NCBI GenBank assembly: GCA_024642725.1
Contig: JAHEAO010000008.1
Location: 1-48,407, forward strand
Direction of reading: 5' to 3'
Source of the DNA: Paracoccaceae bacterium
GTDB lineage: Bacteria > Pseudomonadota > Alphaproteobacteria > Rhodobacterales > Rhodobacteraceae
Length of the DNA stretch: 48,407 nt
Positions within the stretch are counted from its first letter, which is position 1. Every line of letters starts with the position of its first letter. Both the position numbers and the translations under genes were made by a program. The notes under the pieces are model-generated. The model searched no databases. It was not told where the DNA came from and worked only from the letters and a program-made list of their open reading frames with translations. Of the stretch, positions 1-8,723 are shown one piece after another.

Positions 1-884
1 TGCCGACAGACCCGACACTGCTCTACGGAATAGGCGCGCAAAAAGCCGGCACCAGCTGGCTTTACGACTATCTGTCGGCCCATCCTGAATGCCATTTCAG
101 GACGCTCAAGGAACTGCACTACTTCGATCTTCTCGAAAAGTCCGACCGGGTCCGGATGGAAAAGAAGATGAAGGACCGGGTGATCGGGCTGCGCTGGATG
201 CGCCGCGCGCAGTTCTTCCGCAGCCGCGAGGATCTCAAGCGCGGTATCCGGGATATCGACGGCTGGTTTGACATCTTCGAGGACGGCACGCCCACCCATC
301 GCAAATATCTCGATTACGTCTTCGACGGGGCAGGGGACGCGCGGGTCGTTGGTGACATCACGCCGTCTTATGCGCGCCAAAGCGAAGCTGGCTTTGCTGA
401 AATGGCGCGGCTCGCTCCGAAGTCGAAGTTCATCTTCCTGATGCGCGACCCCGTTGACCGGCTCTGGTCCAGCATCCGCATGTCCGCAAGCCGGGCCACG
501 ATCATCAGGGGCAACTACGAGAAAACCGCGTTTGACCTCATGGATCGCTACCTCGCGGGCAAGAAACAGAAAGCCGAAGAGAAATCGGACTATGTCGCGA
601 CGATCACCCGGCTGACCGCTGCGGTTCCGGCAAAAGACATTCACTTCGAGTTTTTCGAATCTCTTTTCTCTGGCGATGCGGTCCGCCGGATCACCGATTT
701 TCTCGGGCTTTCGCCGCGTCCGGCGGATACCGGGACCGTCATCCTCAAGGGCAAACCGCTGACGCTGGACGCCGAGCGTCGCGCCCGCGCCATCGCGCTC
801 TTGAAACCGCAATATGATTTTGTCGAGCGTACGTTCGGCGACCGCGTGCCGGATCGCTGGAAGTCGAATCTGGTTGGTGTGTAG
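1..884 (+). CDS. Sulfotransferase family protein, 5' end cut by window edge
   Basis: This is a PAPS-dependent sulfotransferase. The reading frame is open from the first full codon at position 3, so the true start lies upstream; about 293 residues are visible. The 5'-phosphosulfate-binding loop reads QKAGTSWLY near visible residue 13, and the 3'-phosphate-binding region reads FLMRDPVDRLWSSIRM near residue 145, both typical of the family. The conserved VGDITPSYA segment precedes the latter. The acceptor cannot be told from sequence. The next gene is a clear paralogue that begins one base after this stop, and nuoD follows, so the pair is probably co-transcribed with the complex I genes. Family assignment is firm; substrate and role are unknown. 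Confidence 0.88.
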   Translation, partial: PTDPTLLYGIGAQKAGTSWLYDYLSAHPECHFRTLKELHYFDLLEKSDRVRMEKKMKDRVIGLRWMRRAQFFRSREDLKRGIRDIDGWFDIFEDGTPTHRKYLDYVFDGAGDARVVGDITPSYARQSEAGFAEMARLAPKSKFIFLMRDPVDRLWSSIRMSASRATIIRGNYEKTAFDLMDRYLAGKKQKAEEKSDYVATITRLTAAVPAKDIHFEFFESLFSGDAVRRITDFLGLSPRPADTGTVILKGKPLTLDAERRARAIALLKPQYDFVERTFGDRVPDRWKSNLVGV

Positions 885-885
885 A

Positions 886-1860
886 ATGGAGCGGGCAGAT
901 TTCTCATCCGGCTCCACGGGCACCGTCCTCCCGGTCGCGCCTGCTGCTCTGGAAGACTCAGAACGCCGCGCCGGAACGGGTTCCGGGCAACCGACACTCC
1001 TATTCTGTATCGGCGCGGCCAAGGCCGGAACAAGCTGGCTTTACCGGTACCTGCGCGACCATCCCGATTGCTACCTGAGGTCGATCAAGGAACTGCATTT
1101 CTTCGATTCAGTGGCTTTGGGCAATGTCGATGCCCGCCGCGAGAGGCTGACCGAAAGGCTCCGCCAGCTTGAAAAGGACTTCGTTTCGGCCGACTCGCAA
1201 AAGCTGGTCGCGATCGGCACCGAGATTGCGGATGCGAACGCCTGGCTCGACGTGCTGAACTATGAAGGCGACCGGACAGAGGCTTATCTTGCTTATCTGC
1301 ATGGTGGCCATCGTCAGGAAAATCTGGTCGGTGACATCACGCCAGCCTATGCGCTTCTGTCGGAAGAAGAACTGCACACCATGGCCAGCCTGTCGCCGGA
1401 CATACGCGTGATCTACATCATGCGCGACCCGGTCGAGCGGCTCTGGAGCCACGTGCGCATGGAAGCGACACGCCGTCACGACGCGAACAAACTGGATGAT
1501 CGAGTGGCGCGCCGTATCCTGCGTGATGTGTTGGGCGGCAACGAAGCCGAAATCGCCGCGCGCGGTGATTACGCGACGACGATCAAAAAGCTGAAGGCTT
1601 CGGTCGATCCCAAACGGGTGCTTCTGGCCTTTACCGAGGAAATGGTCACCCCGTCGGGGATGCGCACACTCTGCAATTTTCTGGGGATATGCTATGTTCC
1701 TCCGCAAACGGAACGGCGCATCCATGAAGGCGCAGAACTTCGGATGGGCCCCCGGCAAAAACGCGCGGCGCGCAGCTTTCTGGCGCCGCAATATGATTTT
1801 ATCGAACAACTGTTCGGTCGGTTGCCAAAGGCTTGGCAGCCCGAACTCGTGAAGGTGTGA
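886..1860 (+). CDS. Sulfotransferase family protein, paralogue of the preceding gene
   Basis: Sulfotransferase of 324 residues. The 5'-PSB loop reads [15 protein letters not shown] at about residues 42-56 and the 3'-PB region reads [16 protein letters not shown] near residue 176. I chose the ATG at 886, one base after the previous stop at 884; an in-frame start at 814 would lie inside the upstream gene and add 24 non-homologous residues. It shares with its neighbour the KAGTSWLY loop, the KELH-x-FD segment, VGDITP-x-YA and the C-terminal PQYDF element, so the two arose by tandem duplication. Its first ~35 residues are extra and low in conservation. The stop at 1858-1860 is followed almost at once by the nuoD start. 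Acceptor unknown. Confidence 0.88.
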   Translation: MERADFSSGSTGTVLPVAPAALEDSERRAGTGSGQPTLLFCIGAAKAGTSWLYRYLRDHPDCYLRSIKELHFFDSVALGNVDARRERLTERLRQLEKDFVSADSQKLVAIGTEIADANAWLDVLNYEGDRTEAYLAYLHGGHRQENLVGDITPAYALLSEEELHTMASLSPDIRVIYIMRDPVERLWSHVRMEATRRHDANKLDDRVARRILRDVLGGNEAEIAARGDYATTIKKLKASVDPKRVLLAFTEEMVTPSGMRTLCNFLGICYVPPQTERRIHEGAELRMGPRQKRAARSFLAPQYDFIEQLFGRLPKAWQPELVKV

Positions 1861-1864
1861 CGTG

Positions 1865-3073
1865 ATGGACGGCAAATTCGACGACGCCATGACTGGCGAA
1901 CAGAAGATCCGGAATTTCAACATCAACTTCGGGCCCCAGCACCCTGCCGCCCACGGCGTGCTGCGTCTGGTGCTGGAACTCGATGGCGAGATCGTTGAGC
2001 GCTGCGATCCGCATATCGGACTCTTGCACCGCGGCACCGAAAAGCTGATGGAAAGCCGCACCTACCTGCAGAACCTGCCCTATTTCGACCGGCTCGACTA
2101 TGTCGCCCCGATGAATCAGGAACATGCTTGGTGCCTTGCCATCGAAAAACTGACGGGCACTGTTATTCCGCGCCGCGCCAGCCTGATCAGGGTGCTGTAT
2201 TCCGAGATTGGCCGCGTGCTGAACCACCTTCTCAACGTGACCACGCAGGCGATGGACGTTGGTGCGCTGACACCTCCGCTTTGGGGTTTCGAGGAACGCG
2301 AAAAGCTGATGATCTTCTACGAACGCGCCTGCGGAGCGCGGCTTCACGCCGCCTATTTCCGGCCCGGCGGCGTGCATCAGGACCTGCCGCCCGAACTGAT
2401 CGACGACATCGACACATGGGCCGATGAATTCCCCGCCCGGCTCGACGACATCGACGGTCTGCTGACCGAAAACCGCATCTTCAAGCAGCGCAATGCCGAT
2501 ATCGGCGTCGTGACCGAGGAAGATATCCAGAACTGGGGCTTTTCCGGCGTCATGGTGCGCGGCTCCGGCCTCGCCTGGGACCTGCGGCGGTCGCAGCCCT
2601 ACGAATGCTACGATGAGTTCGACTTCAAGATCCCGGTCGGCAAGAACGGCGACTGCTATGATCGCTACCTCGTGCGCATGGCCGAGATGCGCGAAAGCGT
2701 GAAGATCATCAAGCAGGCCATTGCGAAGCTGCGCGCCGAACCCGGCGAAGTCATGGCCCGCGGCAAGATCACGCCGCCCTCCCGTGGCGACATGAAGACC
2801 TCGATGGAAGCGCTCATCCATCACTTCAAGCTTTATACCGAGGGCTTCCACGTTCCGGCAGGCGAGGTCTATGCCGCCGTCGAGGCGCCCAAGGGAGAGT
2901 TCGGTGTCTATCTGGTGGCCGATGGCACCAACAAGCCCTACCGCGCCAAGCTGCGCGCCCCGGGGTATCTGCACCTGCAGGCGATGGACTATGTCGCGGG
3001 AGGCCACCAGTTGGCCGATGTCGCGGCGATTATCGGAACGATGGATATTGTGTTCGGCGAGGTGGACCGATGA
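1865..3073 (+). CDS. nuoD: NADH-quinone oxidoreductase subunit D (49 kDa type)
   Basis: NuoD is the 49-kDa subunit of the complex I connecting arm and forms much of the quinone-binding pocket with NuoB. The protein is about 402 residues, normal for alphaproteobacterial NuoD as a separate chain (not fused to NuoC). [15 protein letters not shown] occurs near the N-terminus, followed by [16 protein letters not shown] and [11 protein letters not shown], and it ends in DIVFGEVDR, all family hallmarks. Start is ATG at 1865; a GTG at 1862 directly in front is equally compatible with the AAGG at about 1851. The upstream neighbour is a sulfotransferase, not nuoC, which is unusual. The TGA overlaps the ATG of the next gene (ATGA). 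Confidence 0.96.
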   Translation: MDGKFDDAMTGEQKIRNFNINFGPQHPAAHGVLRLVLELDGEIVERCDPHIGLLHRGTEKLMESRTYLQNLPYFDRLDYVAPMNQEHAWCLAIEKLTGTVIPRRASLIRVLYSEIGRVLNHLLNVTTQAMDVGALTPPLWGFEEREKLMIFYERACGARLHAAYFRPGGVHQDLPPELIDDIDTWADEFPARLDDIDGLLTENRIFKQRNADIGVVTEEDIQNWGFSGVMVRGSGLAWDLRRSQPYECYDEFDFKIPVGKNGDCYDRYLVRMAEMRESVKIIKQAIAKLRAEPGEVMARGKITPPSRGDMKTSMEALIHHFKLYTEGFHVPAGEVYAAVEAPKGEFGVYLVADGTNKPYRAKLRAPGYLHLQAMDYVAGGHQLADVAAIIGTMDIVFGEVDR

Positions 3074-3459
3074 AAACGACAGCCCTTTTTCCCGTCATCC
3101 TGCTCTTGGCGGCCTGTTCGACCCCGGTGCCCGACAGCGCCCCGCTGGAGCCGATTGTCGAGGACAATATCTACGACCCGAACGCTGCCGTGATTCAGCC
3201 AGCCGATCCCATCACCTCTGATCCCATCACCTCGGGCCCGATCTCGTCGGCTCCGCTCTCCGACAAGGAACGCCTTGTCGCCGCGATGGAGGCGAACGGT
3301 TGCGCGCTCAACCCAGAAAACTCCGAGCGTATCCTGACAGAGCTTGGCATCCCGCAAGATCGCATGACCGCAATCGGCTCGGAACTGATGCAGGAAGGAC
3401 GTGTCGCTGTTGTTCCGCCCGCTGAATTCCGGTTGATCACCGGGGCCTGCGCTACATGA
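3070..3459 (+). CDS. Small putative lipoprotein within the nuo operon
   Basis: A protein of 129 residues that I do not recognise as a named family. It has a short basic-hydrophobic leader ending in a lipobox, LLAAC, with the cysteine at residue 16, so export and lipidation are likely. A proline/acid-rich linker with a short repeat ([10 protein letters not shown]) leads to a C-terminal part rich in conserved-looking polar residues ([14 protein letters not shown]). The start overlaps the nuoD stop as ATGA and its own stop overlaps the next start the same way, so it is translationally coupled into the complex I operon. Rhodobacter-type nuo operons are known to carry unassigned small frames; this is one. 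Function unknown. Confidence 0.8.
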   Translation: MKTTALFPVILLLAACSTPVPDSAPLEPIVEDNIYDPNAAVIQPADPITSDPITSGPISSAPLSDKERLVAAMEANGCALNPENSERILTELGIPQDRMTAIGSELMQEGRVAVVPPAEFRLITGACAT

Positions 3460-3824
3460 CACTGATCGGGCTCTCTTTGGCCCTTGCCGGTCTTGGCGTG
3501 CTCTGGACGGGCGCGCTTGCCATGCTTTACCTGCGCGACCCCGTGCATGGCATGGCCGTGACCACGCACCATCCCGAACAACTGCCCAAGGTCATGGCCG
3601 ACCGCTACTTCGCGATGGCGTTCCTCGCCTTCGGGGCCGTCAGCTACCGGGATTTTGCTGTCATCGCCTATCTCTTCGTCGTGTTTTCCTTCCTTGGCTT
3701 TGCCGATGCGTGGATATACCACCGCGCCGGCAAACCCTTTGCCCTGCATTTCGCAGCCGGCGTCATGGCGATGATCGTCGCCGTCATCGCCTTGCTGGCC
3801 CTGAACTCTGGAGTCACCGTCTGA
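3456..3824 (+). CDS. Small integral membrane protein within the nuo operon
   Basis: A 122-residue protein with about four hydrophobic stretches: near residues 3-23, 50-65, 66-88 and 97-118. It carries a conserved-looking loop [21 protein letters not shown] after the first segment, written here as two parts: [14 protein letters not shown] and PEQLPKV. It starts in an ATGA overlap with the lipoprotein gene and its stop shares one base with the nuoE start (TGATG), so it is embedded in the operon. I cannot name a family. A role in complex I assembly or in the membrane around it is inference from position only. Confidence 0.78.
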   Translation: MTLIGLSLALAGLGVLWTGALAMLYLRDPVHGMAVTTHHPEQLPKVMADRYFAMAFLAFGAVSYRDFAVIAYLFVVFSFLGFADAWIYHRAGKPFALHFAAGVMAMIVAVIALLALNSGVTV

Positions 3825-4921
3825 TGCTTCGCCGCCTTCATCCCGATCAGCCCGATACGTTTGCCTTCACCAAGGCCAACCAGCTTTGGGCTGAGGCGCA
3901 GATCACCAAGTTCCCCGAAGGCCGTCAGGCCTCGGCTATCATTCCGCTTCTGTGGCGCGCGCAGGAACAGGAAGGCTGGCTGACCCGGCCCGCGATCGAA
4001 CATGTGGCCGACATGCTCGGCATGGCCTATATCCGGGCGCTGGAAGTCGCGACCTTCTACTTCATGTTCCAGCTCCAGCCCGTCGGCTCGGTCGCCCATA
4101 TCCAGATCTGCGGAACCCTGTCCTGCATGATCTGCGGAGCAGAGGACCTGATCGGCGTTTGTCAGGACAAGATTGCCGCCAAGCCGCACCAGCTGTCGCC
4201 CGATGGCAAGTTCAGCTGGGAAGAAGTCGAATGCCTCGGATCCTGCGCCAACGCGCCGATGGCCCAGATCGGCAAGGATTACTACGAGGATCTGACGACA
4301 GAGCGTCTGGCCGAGATCATCGATGAACTGGCCGCAGGCAAGGTGCCCGTGCCCGGACCGCAGAACGGGCGCTATGCTGCGGAACCTCTCGCCGGGCTCA
4401 CCAGCCTGACGAAATACGAAAGCGGTCGCACGCAATATAACGCATCGGTGCAGCTTGCCACCGATATCGGTGACACGGTCAAGCGCATCGACGGAACCGA
4501 AGTTCCGTTGCTGACCCCTTGGCTGGGCAAGTCGAAACCGACATCCAAATCCGCGGCCAAGGCCAAGCCTGCCGCCAAGGCCACGGCCAAGCCCGCTGCA
4601 AAGGCAAAACCGGCATCCAAAGCTGCTGCGGCTGCACCCGCGAAGCAAAAGAAGCCGCGCAGCCTGAAGGCCGCGCGCAAGTCCGGCCCCGACGACCTGA
4701 AACTGATCAAGGGTGTCGGCCCGAAACTGGAACAGCTGCTGCATAGCCTCGGGTTCTTCCACTACGATCAGGTGGCGAAATGGACCGCCGAGGAAGTCGC
4801 ATGGGTCGATGAAAACCTCGAAGGCTTCAAGGGTCGTGTCAGCCGCGACGGATGGGTCGAACAGGCAAAGACCCTTGCCGCGGGTGGCGAGACAGAATTT
4901 TCGAAACGCGCTAAATACTGA
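3824..4921 (+). CDS. nuoE: NADH-quinone oxidoreductase subunit E with C-terminal helix-hairpin-helix extension
   Basis: NuoE carries the N1a [2Fe-2S] cluster in the NADH-oxidising arm. Start is ATG 3824, overlapping the previous stop by one base, giving 365 residues. Cluster ligands are C96 and C101 (CGTLSC) and C137 and C141 (ECLGSC). Canonical NuoE ends near residue 200-240. Here an Ala/Lys/Pro-rich linker of roughly 45 residues follows, then an 86-residue domain starting at about 280 with a helix-hairpin-helix signature ([17 protein letters not shown]). That extension is about 71 percent identical (61 of 86 by hand alignment) to the C-terminus of the next gene product. HhH domains of this kind often bind DNA; what one does on complex I is unknown. 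Confidence 0.93.
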   Translation: MLRRLHPDQPDTFAFTKANQLWAEAQITKFPEGRQASAIIPLLWRAQEQEGWLTRPAIEHVADMLGMAYIRALEVATFYFMFQLQPVGSVAHIQICGTLSCMICGAEDLIGVCQDKIAAKPHQLSPDGKFSWEEVECLGSCANAPMAQIGKDYYEDLTTERLAEIIDELAAGKVPVPGPQNGRYAAEPLAGLTSLTKYESGRTQYNASVQLATDIGDTVKRIDGTEVPLLTPWLGKSKPTSKSAAKAKPAAKATAKPAAKAKPASKAAAAAPAKQKKPRSLKAARKSGPDDLKLIKGVGPKLEQLLHSLGFFHYDQVAKWTAEEVAWVDENLEGFKGRVSRDGWVEQAKTLAAGGETEFSKRAKY

Positions 4922-4961
4922 GGGACCGACAACGCACTAAAGAAGAACGGGGAGAAGTCTG

Positions 4962-5750
4962 ATGAATTCCGATAACGGATCGAACAAGACCAAGATCTGG
5001 GGCTGGGCCGCTGTCGCCGGCGTGCTGGCCTTTCTTGCGCTGAAGTTCATGGCGTCCTACACCACATTTCCGGCGTTGCTGCTGGCAGTGTTGATCGCCG
5101 TGCTGGTGGCGATCCTGCTATGGATTGGCTTCTACCGTGATCCAGAGGTTGAAAGCCGCGCCTCTGCGCTGTCGCAGCCCGCAGCCAAACCCGCCGCTTC
5201 ACCCGAGGCAAGTCAACCGGCCGCTGCCAAGCCCGCCGCCCTGATGGGCGATGCCGCGGCCAAGGTCGTGTCCGAGAAACCGGCGGAGCCTGCAAAGCCG
5301 GCCGCCAAGAAACCGGCCGCCAAGAAACCGGCCGCCAAGAAAGCCGCAAAACCGGCAGCGAAACCGGCGGCCGCCGCGACACCCAAGGCGGCTGCGACCA
5401 AAGCCGCGAAACCCGCCGCGAAAGCCGCAGCCAAGGCGCCCGCGAAGAAACCAGTCGCTCCCGATGGCAAACCCGAAATGCTGAAAGCCGCCCGTGCGGC
5501 TGGCCCGGATGATCTCAAGCAGATCAAGGGCGTCGGCCCCAAGCTGGAAGCGGAACTGCACAAGATGGGCGTCTTCCATTTCGATCAGGTCGCTGGCTGG
5601 CGTAAACAGGAAGTCGCCTGGATGGATGAAAACCTTGCCGGCGTGCGCAGCCGCGTCAGCCGCGACGGCTGGGTTGCTCAGGCCAAGGTCCTCGCCAAGG
5701 GCGGGGCAACCGAATTCTCCAAGCGTGTCAAGAAAGGCGACGTGTACTGA
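4962..5750 (+). CDS. Membrane-anchored helix-hairpin-helix protein, paralogous to the NuoE tail
   Basis: 262 residues. Two hydrophobic segments near residues 12-30 and 37-57 should anchor it in the membrane. A long linker (about 65-170) consists largely of AAKPA and KKPAA repeats, histone-H1-like in composition. The last ~87 residues form a helix-hairpin-helix domain ([17 protein letters not shown]) nearly the same as the one ending NuoE 40 bases upstream. A strong Shine-Dalgarno (GGGGAGAAG) precedes ATG 4962. It sits between nuoE and nuoF in the same orientation. It could tether complex I peripheral arm parts, or bind nucleic acid at the membrane; both are guesses. The repeated linker codons invite slippage and length variation. 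Confidence 0.85.
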   Translation: MNSDNGSNKTKIWGWAAVAGVLAFLALKFMASYTTFPALLLAVLIAVLVAILLWIGFYRDPEVESRASALSQPAAKPAASPEASQPAAAKPAALMGDAAAKVVSEKPAEPAKPAAKKPAAKKPAAKKAAKPAAKPAAAATPKAAATKAAKPAAKAAAKAPAKKPVAPDGKPEMLKAARAAGPDDLKQIKGVGPKLEAELHKMGVFHFDQVAGWRKQEVAWMDENLAGVRSRVSRDGWVAQAKVLAKGGATEFSKRVKKGDVY

Positions 5751-5760
5751 GGTATGAGAC

Positions 5761-5982
5761 ATGGGTGATCCCGGGAAAGACAGCCAACTGGCACGCAAGG
5801 GCAGGCAGGTCGCGCTCTTCCTTGCCGCTGTAGGTCTTTACTGGATCGGGATCACCTGGTTGGGGGCAAGGCTGGAATGGACGAACCGCAGCCGCGCCTT
5901 TTTCGATTTGATTGCCCTTGCCGGGTTCGGCTGGGCCCTTTGGGCGATTTTTCAGATTTGGCGGCAACGCCGGGAAGACTAG
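5761..5982 (+). CDS. DUF5337-like small membrane protein
   Basis: 73 residues with two hydrophobic segments, near 14-33 ([15 protein letters not shown]) and 43-62 ([14 protein letters not shown]), a basic N-terminus and a charged C-terminus (WRQRRED). The pattern RKGRQVALF...WLG...FDLIALA...W resembles the DUF5337 family that I recall from rhodobacteral genomes, where it lies in the nuo region; this is from memory and not searched. It begins 10 bases after the HhH protein and ends 10 bases before nuoF. Function unknown; its position suggests a small accessory or assembly factor of complex I. Confidence 0.75.
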   Translation: MGDPGKDSQLARKGRQVALFLAAVGLYWIGITWLGARLEWTNRSRAFFDLIALAGFGWALWAIFQIWRQRRED

Positions 5983-5992
5983 GGAAGCAGAC

Positions 5993-7291
5993 ATGCTGAA
6001 GGACAAGGACCGCATCTTCACGAATATCTACGGGATGCATGATCGCAGCCTTGCCGGGGCGCGCGCGCGCGGCCATTGGGACGGCACCGATGCACTGATC
6101 AAGAAGGGGCGCGACTGGATCGTGAACGAGATGAAGGCCTCGGGTCTGCGCGGGCGCGGCGGCGCGGGCTTCCCCACCGGCCTCAAATGGTCCTTCATGC
6201 CGAAGGAAAGCGATGGTCGCCCGGCCTATCTCGTGGTCAATGCCGACGAATCCGAACCCGGCACCTGCAAGGACCGCGAGATCATGCGCCACGATCCGCA
6301 TACGCTGATCGAAGGCTGTCTGATCGCGTCCTTCGCGATGAACGCCCACGCCTGCTACATCTACATTCGCGGCGAATATATCCGTGAAAAAGAGGCGCTG
6401 CAGGCGGCGATCGACGAATGCTACGACGCCGGGCTTCTGGGCAAGAACGCCGCCAAATCCGGCTGGGATTTCGACCTCTTCCTGCATCACGGGGCCGGGG
6501 CCTATATCTGCGGCGAGGAAACGGCGCTTCTGGAATCGCTCGAAGGCAAGAAGGGCATGCCCCGGATGAAGCCGCCGTTCCCGGCAGGCGCCGGGCTTTA
6601 CGGTTGCCCGACGACGGTGAACAACGTCGAATCCATCGCGGTCGCCCCGACGATCCTGCGGCGCGGTGCGGGTTGGTTCTCGGGCTTCGGCCGCGCCAAC
6701 AACACCGGCACCAAGCTTTTTGCGATCTCGGGGCATGTGAACAATCCCTGCGTCGTCGAAGAGGCGATGTCGATCACCTTCGACGAACTGATCGACAAGC
6801 ACTGTGGCGGCATCCGCGGCGGCTGGGACAACCTCAAGGCGGTGATCCCCGGCGGCTCCTCGGTGCCGCTCCTGCCTGCCGAGGTCATGAAGCAGGATGC
6901 GATCATGGATTTCGACTGGCTGCGCGAACAGCGCTCGGGCCTCGGCACGGCGGCGGTCATCGTGATGGACCAGTCCACCGATATCATCAAGGCGATCTGG
7001 CGGCTGTCCAAGTTCTACAAGCACGAAAGCTGCGGCCAATGCACGCCCTGCCGCGAAGGGACCGGCTGGATGATGCGGGTGATGGATCGCTTGGTGAAGG
7101 GCGATGCGGAACCCGAGGAAATCGACATGCTGCTTGATGTTACCAAACAGGTCGAAGGTCACACGATCTGCGCCCTTGGCGACGCCGCGGCATGGCCCAT
7201 TCAGGGTCTCATCCGCCATTGCCGGGATGAAATCGAGGACCGTATCAAGCACAAGCGCTCCGGCCGCGTCAGCGCCGTGGCGGCGGAGTGA
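5993..7291 (+). CDS. nuoF: NADH-quinone oxidoreductase subunit F (NADH- and FMN-binding)
   Basis: NuoF oxidises NADH with FMN and passes electrons to the N3 [4Fe-4S] cluster. The protein has 432 residues, the usual size. The NADH/FMN glycine-rich region reads [16 protein letters not shown] at about residues 51-66, followed by [16 protein letters not shown]3 ligands are C347, C350 and C353 (CGQCTPC) and C393 ([12 protein letters not shown]). I chose ATG 5993 with AGGGAAG just upstream; a longer frame from 5912 would overlap the previous gene in another frame. The stop at 7289-7291 is followed by a lipoprotein gene. Confidence 0.97.
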   Translation: MLKDKDRIFTNIYGMHDRSLAGARARGHWDGTDALIKKGRDWIVNEMKASGLRGRGGAGFPTGLKWSFMPKESDGRPAYLVVNADESEPGTCKDREIMRHDPHTLIEGCLIASFAMNAHACYIYIRGEYIREKEALQAAIDECYDAGLLGKNAAKSGWDFDLFLHHGAGAYICGEETALLESLEGKKGMPRMKPPFPAGAGLYGCPTTVNNVESIAVAPTILRRGAGWFSGFGRANNTGTKLFAISGHVNNPCVVEEAMSITFDELIDKHCGGIRGGWDNLKAVIPGGSSVPLLPAEVMKQDAIMDFDWLREQRSGLGTAAVIVMDQSTDIIKAIWRLSKFYKHESCGQCTPCREGTGWMMRVMDRLVKGDAEPEEIDMLLDVTKQVEGHTICALGDAAAWPIQGLIRHCRDEIEDRIKHKRSGRVSAVAAE

Positions 7292-7296
7292 GCGGG

Positions 7297-7629
7297 ATGA
7301 AACGCCTGACGCCTCTGGTCGCCGCTCTGCTTCTGGCGGGCTGCAACTCGCTGGGCTGGGGCCCGGATGAGGTTGAACGCAGTTTCCCTTACAAGGCAGA
7401 GATCGCGGTGGACGAAAACCAGAGCGATCTGGCGATCAGCGTTGCCGCTCCGCCCGGCGTCACCGTCGATATCGTGCGCGAGGCCGCGCGCTATCAGGTC
7501 ACCCGTCATTGCCTCCAGACCTTCGGAGATTCCGACGCCGACTGGCAGATCGACCCGGCCACCGGCGACTGGGCCTATACCCGAACGCCCGATGCGATGA
7601 TCTTCCGCGCAAGATGTCAGGGGCGCTGA
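7297..7629 (+). CDS. Small putative lipoprotein between nuoF and nuoG
   Basis: 110 residues. The N-terminus MKRLTPLVAALLLAGC is a classic lipoprotein signal with the lipobox cysteine at residue 16. The mature part holds a basic/acid mix, two further cysteines and a short YTRTPDAMIFRARC tail. Start ATG 7297 has GGAG about ten bases upstream in the end of nuoF; a GTG at 7288 overlapping the nuoF stop is an alternative that adds three residues. I do not recognise a family. It is the second of three lipoprotein-like genes interleaved with the nuo genes and is probably exported to the periplasmic side of the membrane. Confidence 0.78.
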   Translation: MKRLTPLVAALLLAGCNSLGWGPDEVERSFPYKAEIAVDENQSDLAISVAAPPGVTVDIVREAARYQVTRHCLQTFGDSDADWQIDPATGDWAYTRTPDAMIFRARCQGR

Positions 7630-7639
7630 CAGGAAACCG

Positions 7640-7738
7640 ATGACGATGCAGTCCCACGCATATCATGTCGCTTCCCGCCGGTCCGGTCTCTTCGCCGCGG
7701 GCGCCCGGCGCATTTGCGCTGCACCGGTGGCGGAGTAA
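7640..7738 (+). CDS. Possible 32-residue microprotein
   Basis: A short frame starting MTMQSHAYHV and ending CAAPVAE, arginine-rich in the middle, with AGGAAA four bases ahead of the ATG and a TAA four bases before the next start codon at 7743. Spacing is what one expects in this tightly packed operon, but the composition is not distinctive and no conservation can be checked here. It may equally be a short untranslated spacer. Confidence 0.28.
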   Translation: MTMQSHAYHVASRRSGLFAAGARRICAAPVAE

Positions 7739-7742
7739 CGGG

Positions 7743-7973
7743 ATGCGGGCGTTTTTCGACGGATTGCTCAGCTTCGTCGCCGCGGTCGCAACCGCGGCCC
7801 TGACGCTGATCCCGGCCTATTATGCCTGGATGTCGATCGACGCGGGCTTTGCGCCGCAATGGGTCTGGATCAACATCTCGGGCCTGTCGCTGGCGGCCGC
7901 GGTGATGATCTTCGTGCTGCTGCGCAAGGCCAAAGACGGCGTGGCACCCCTTCGGGCCCGGAGGCGCAGATGA
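7743..7973 (+). CDS. Small two-helix membrane protein in the nuo operon
   Basis: 76 residues with two hydrophobic segments (about 7-29 and 42-62) separated by a loop with WMSIDAGFAPQWVWI, and a strongly basic tail ending RARRRR, which predicts a cytoplasmic C-terminus. I chose ATG 7743; the longer in-frame start at 7665 adds 26 residues without hydrophobic or conserved character. The stop overlaps the ATG of a doubtful downstream frame. No family recognised. It belongs to the group of small accessory frames between nuoF and nuoG. Confidence 0.72.
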   Translation: MRAFFDGLLSFVAAVATAALTLIPAYYAWMSIDAGFAPQWVWINISGLSLAAAVMIFVLLRKAKDGVAPLRARRRR

Positions 7974-8242
7974 ACATCCACCCGTCACCCGCCGCTTGGG
8001 ACAGCATTGAAACATCCGCGCACGAAACCGTGCTTGGCGTAGCGGCCAATCGGCGTGATACCAGACACTTGCATAAAGATGGACGGAGCCGGAAGGCCCG
8101 GACCATTCGGGCGGGAAACACCGCCACACCGAAGACGGCGCAAGATCGTCTTGACCTGCTGGGCGTGAAAGGGGCGACGTACATGCCCCCATGTCACCTG
8201 CGCGCCAAAGCGCGCAATCAGCGGAGTCAAAACCATGTTTGA
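7970..8242 (+). CDS. Doubtful 90-residue frame before the DUF5333 gene
   Basis: The frame starts MNIHPSPAAWDSIE with a good Shine-Dalgarno (GGAGG five bases ahead) and an ATGA overlap with the previous stop, both signs of a real gene here. Against this, its codons (GTA, AGA, ACA, GGA, TTG, repeated CGG) differ from the strongly biased nuo genes, the product is a featureless basic polypeptide, and it runs 8 bases past the likely start of the next gene. It may be a decayed gene or a transcribed spacer. Two hairpins lie in its 3' part. Confidence 0.25.
   Translation: MNIHPSPAAWDSIETSAHETVLGVAANRRDTRHLHKDGRSRKARTIRAGNTATPKTAQDRLDLLGVKGATYMPPCHLRAKARNQRSQNHV
8181..8216 (+). other. Pair of small perfect hairpins ahead of the DUF5333 gene
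   Basis: ACATG at 8181-8185 pairs with CATGT at 8190-8194 across four C residues, and TGCGCGC at 8199-8205 pairs with GCGCGCA at 8210-8216 across CAAA. They sit 18 bases before the DUF5333 start, in the least gene-like part of the operon. There is no T run, so they are not a terminator. An mRNA stability or processing role between nuoF- and nuoG-proximal messages is conceivable. Confidence 0.4.
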
Positions 8243-8675
8243 ACGCCTTTCCACTGCCATTATGAAACGTGCAACCCTTGCGGCCATCCTTGGCGGCAGC
8301 CTCGTTGCACAAGCCGTCGCGGCGCAAACTCCACCTCCGATCAACGAGGAACAGCACATCAACGACTCGCTGCTTGCCGCCGCAGTCGGTGCCATGATCC
8401 TGCGCGACTGCTCGACGATCTTCCCGCGGTATCTGGTGATCAAGGGTAAGGTCGACGCGCTCGAGGAATATGCGCTCGGGCAGGGCTATACCGAGGAACA
8501 GATCGAAGCTTTCCTCGACGACAAGGACGAACGCAAGCGGATGCGCAAACTGGCGAATACCTATTTGCGCGATCATGGCGTGGTCAAGGACGACCCAGAG
8601 ACGTTTTGCGCGCTCGGGCGTGACGAAATCGCAAAAGGAACGCTGACCGGCGAGATGATCTGGTCATTGAAATAA
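8235..8675 (+). CDS. DUF5333-like exported protein between nuoF and nuoG
   Basis: 146 residues with an N-terminal signal peptide ending near LVAQAVAAQ and a mature acid/basic helical domain with two cysteines (LRDCSTIF and ETFCALG). The pattern AVGAMILRDC, then GYTEEQIEAFLDDKDERKRM, and C-terminal FCALGRDEIAKG fits the DUF5333 family as I remember it from Rhodobacteraceae; not searched. I chose ATG 8235 with CGGAG seven bases ahead; an internal ATG at 8262 would also give a usable signal peptide. The gene ends 48 bases before nuoG. A periplasmic location and a link to complex I are inferred from the signal peptide and position. Confidence 0.75.
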   Translation: MFERLSTAIMKRATLAAILGGSLVAQAVAAQTPPPINEEQHINDSLLAAAVGAMILRDCSTIFPRYLVIKGKVDALEEYALGQGYTEEQIEAFLDDKDERKRMRKLANTYLRDHGVVKDDPETFCALGRDEIAKGTLTGEMIWSLK

Positions 8676-8723
8676 GAAGGATCAAAGGCCTGCAAATGGC
8701 CTTTCGACAAAACGGGTGAATGG

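Noticed and set aside
814-885. Longer start for the second sulfotransferase inside the first gene
   Set aside because: The extra 24 residues overlap the upstream coding frame and have no homology to the paralogue; ATG 886 is one base after the previous stop.
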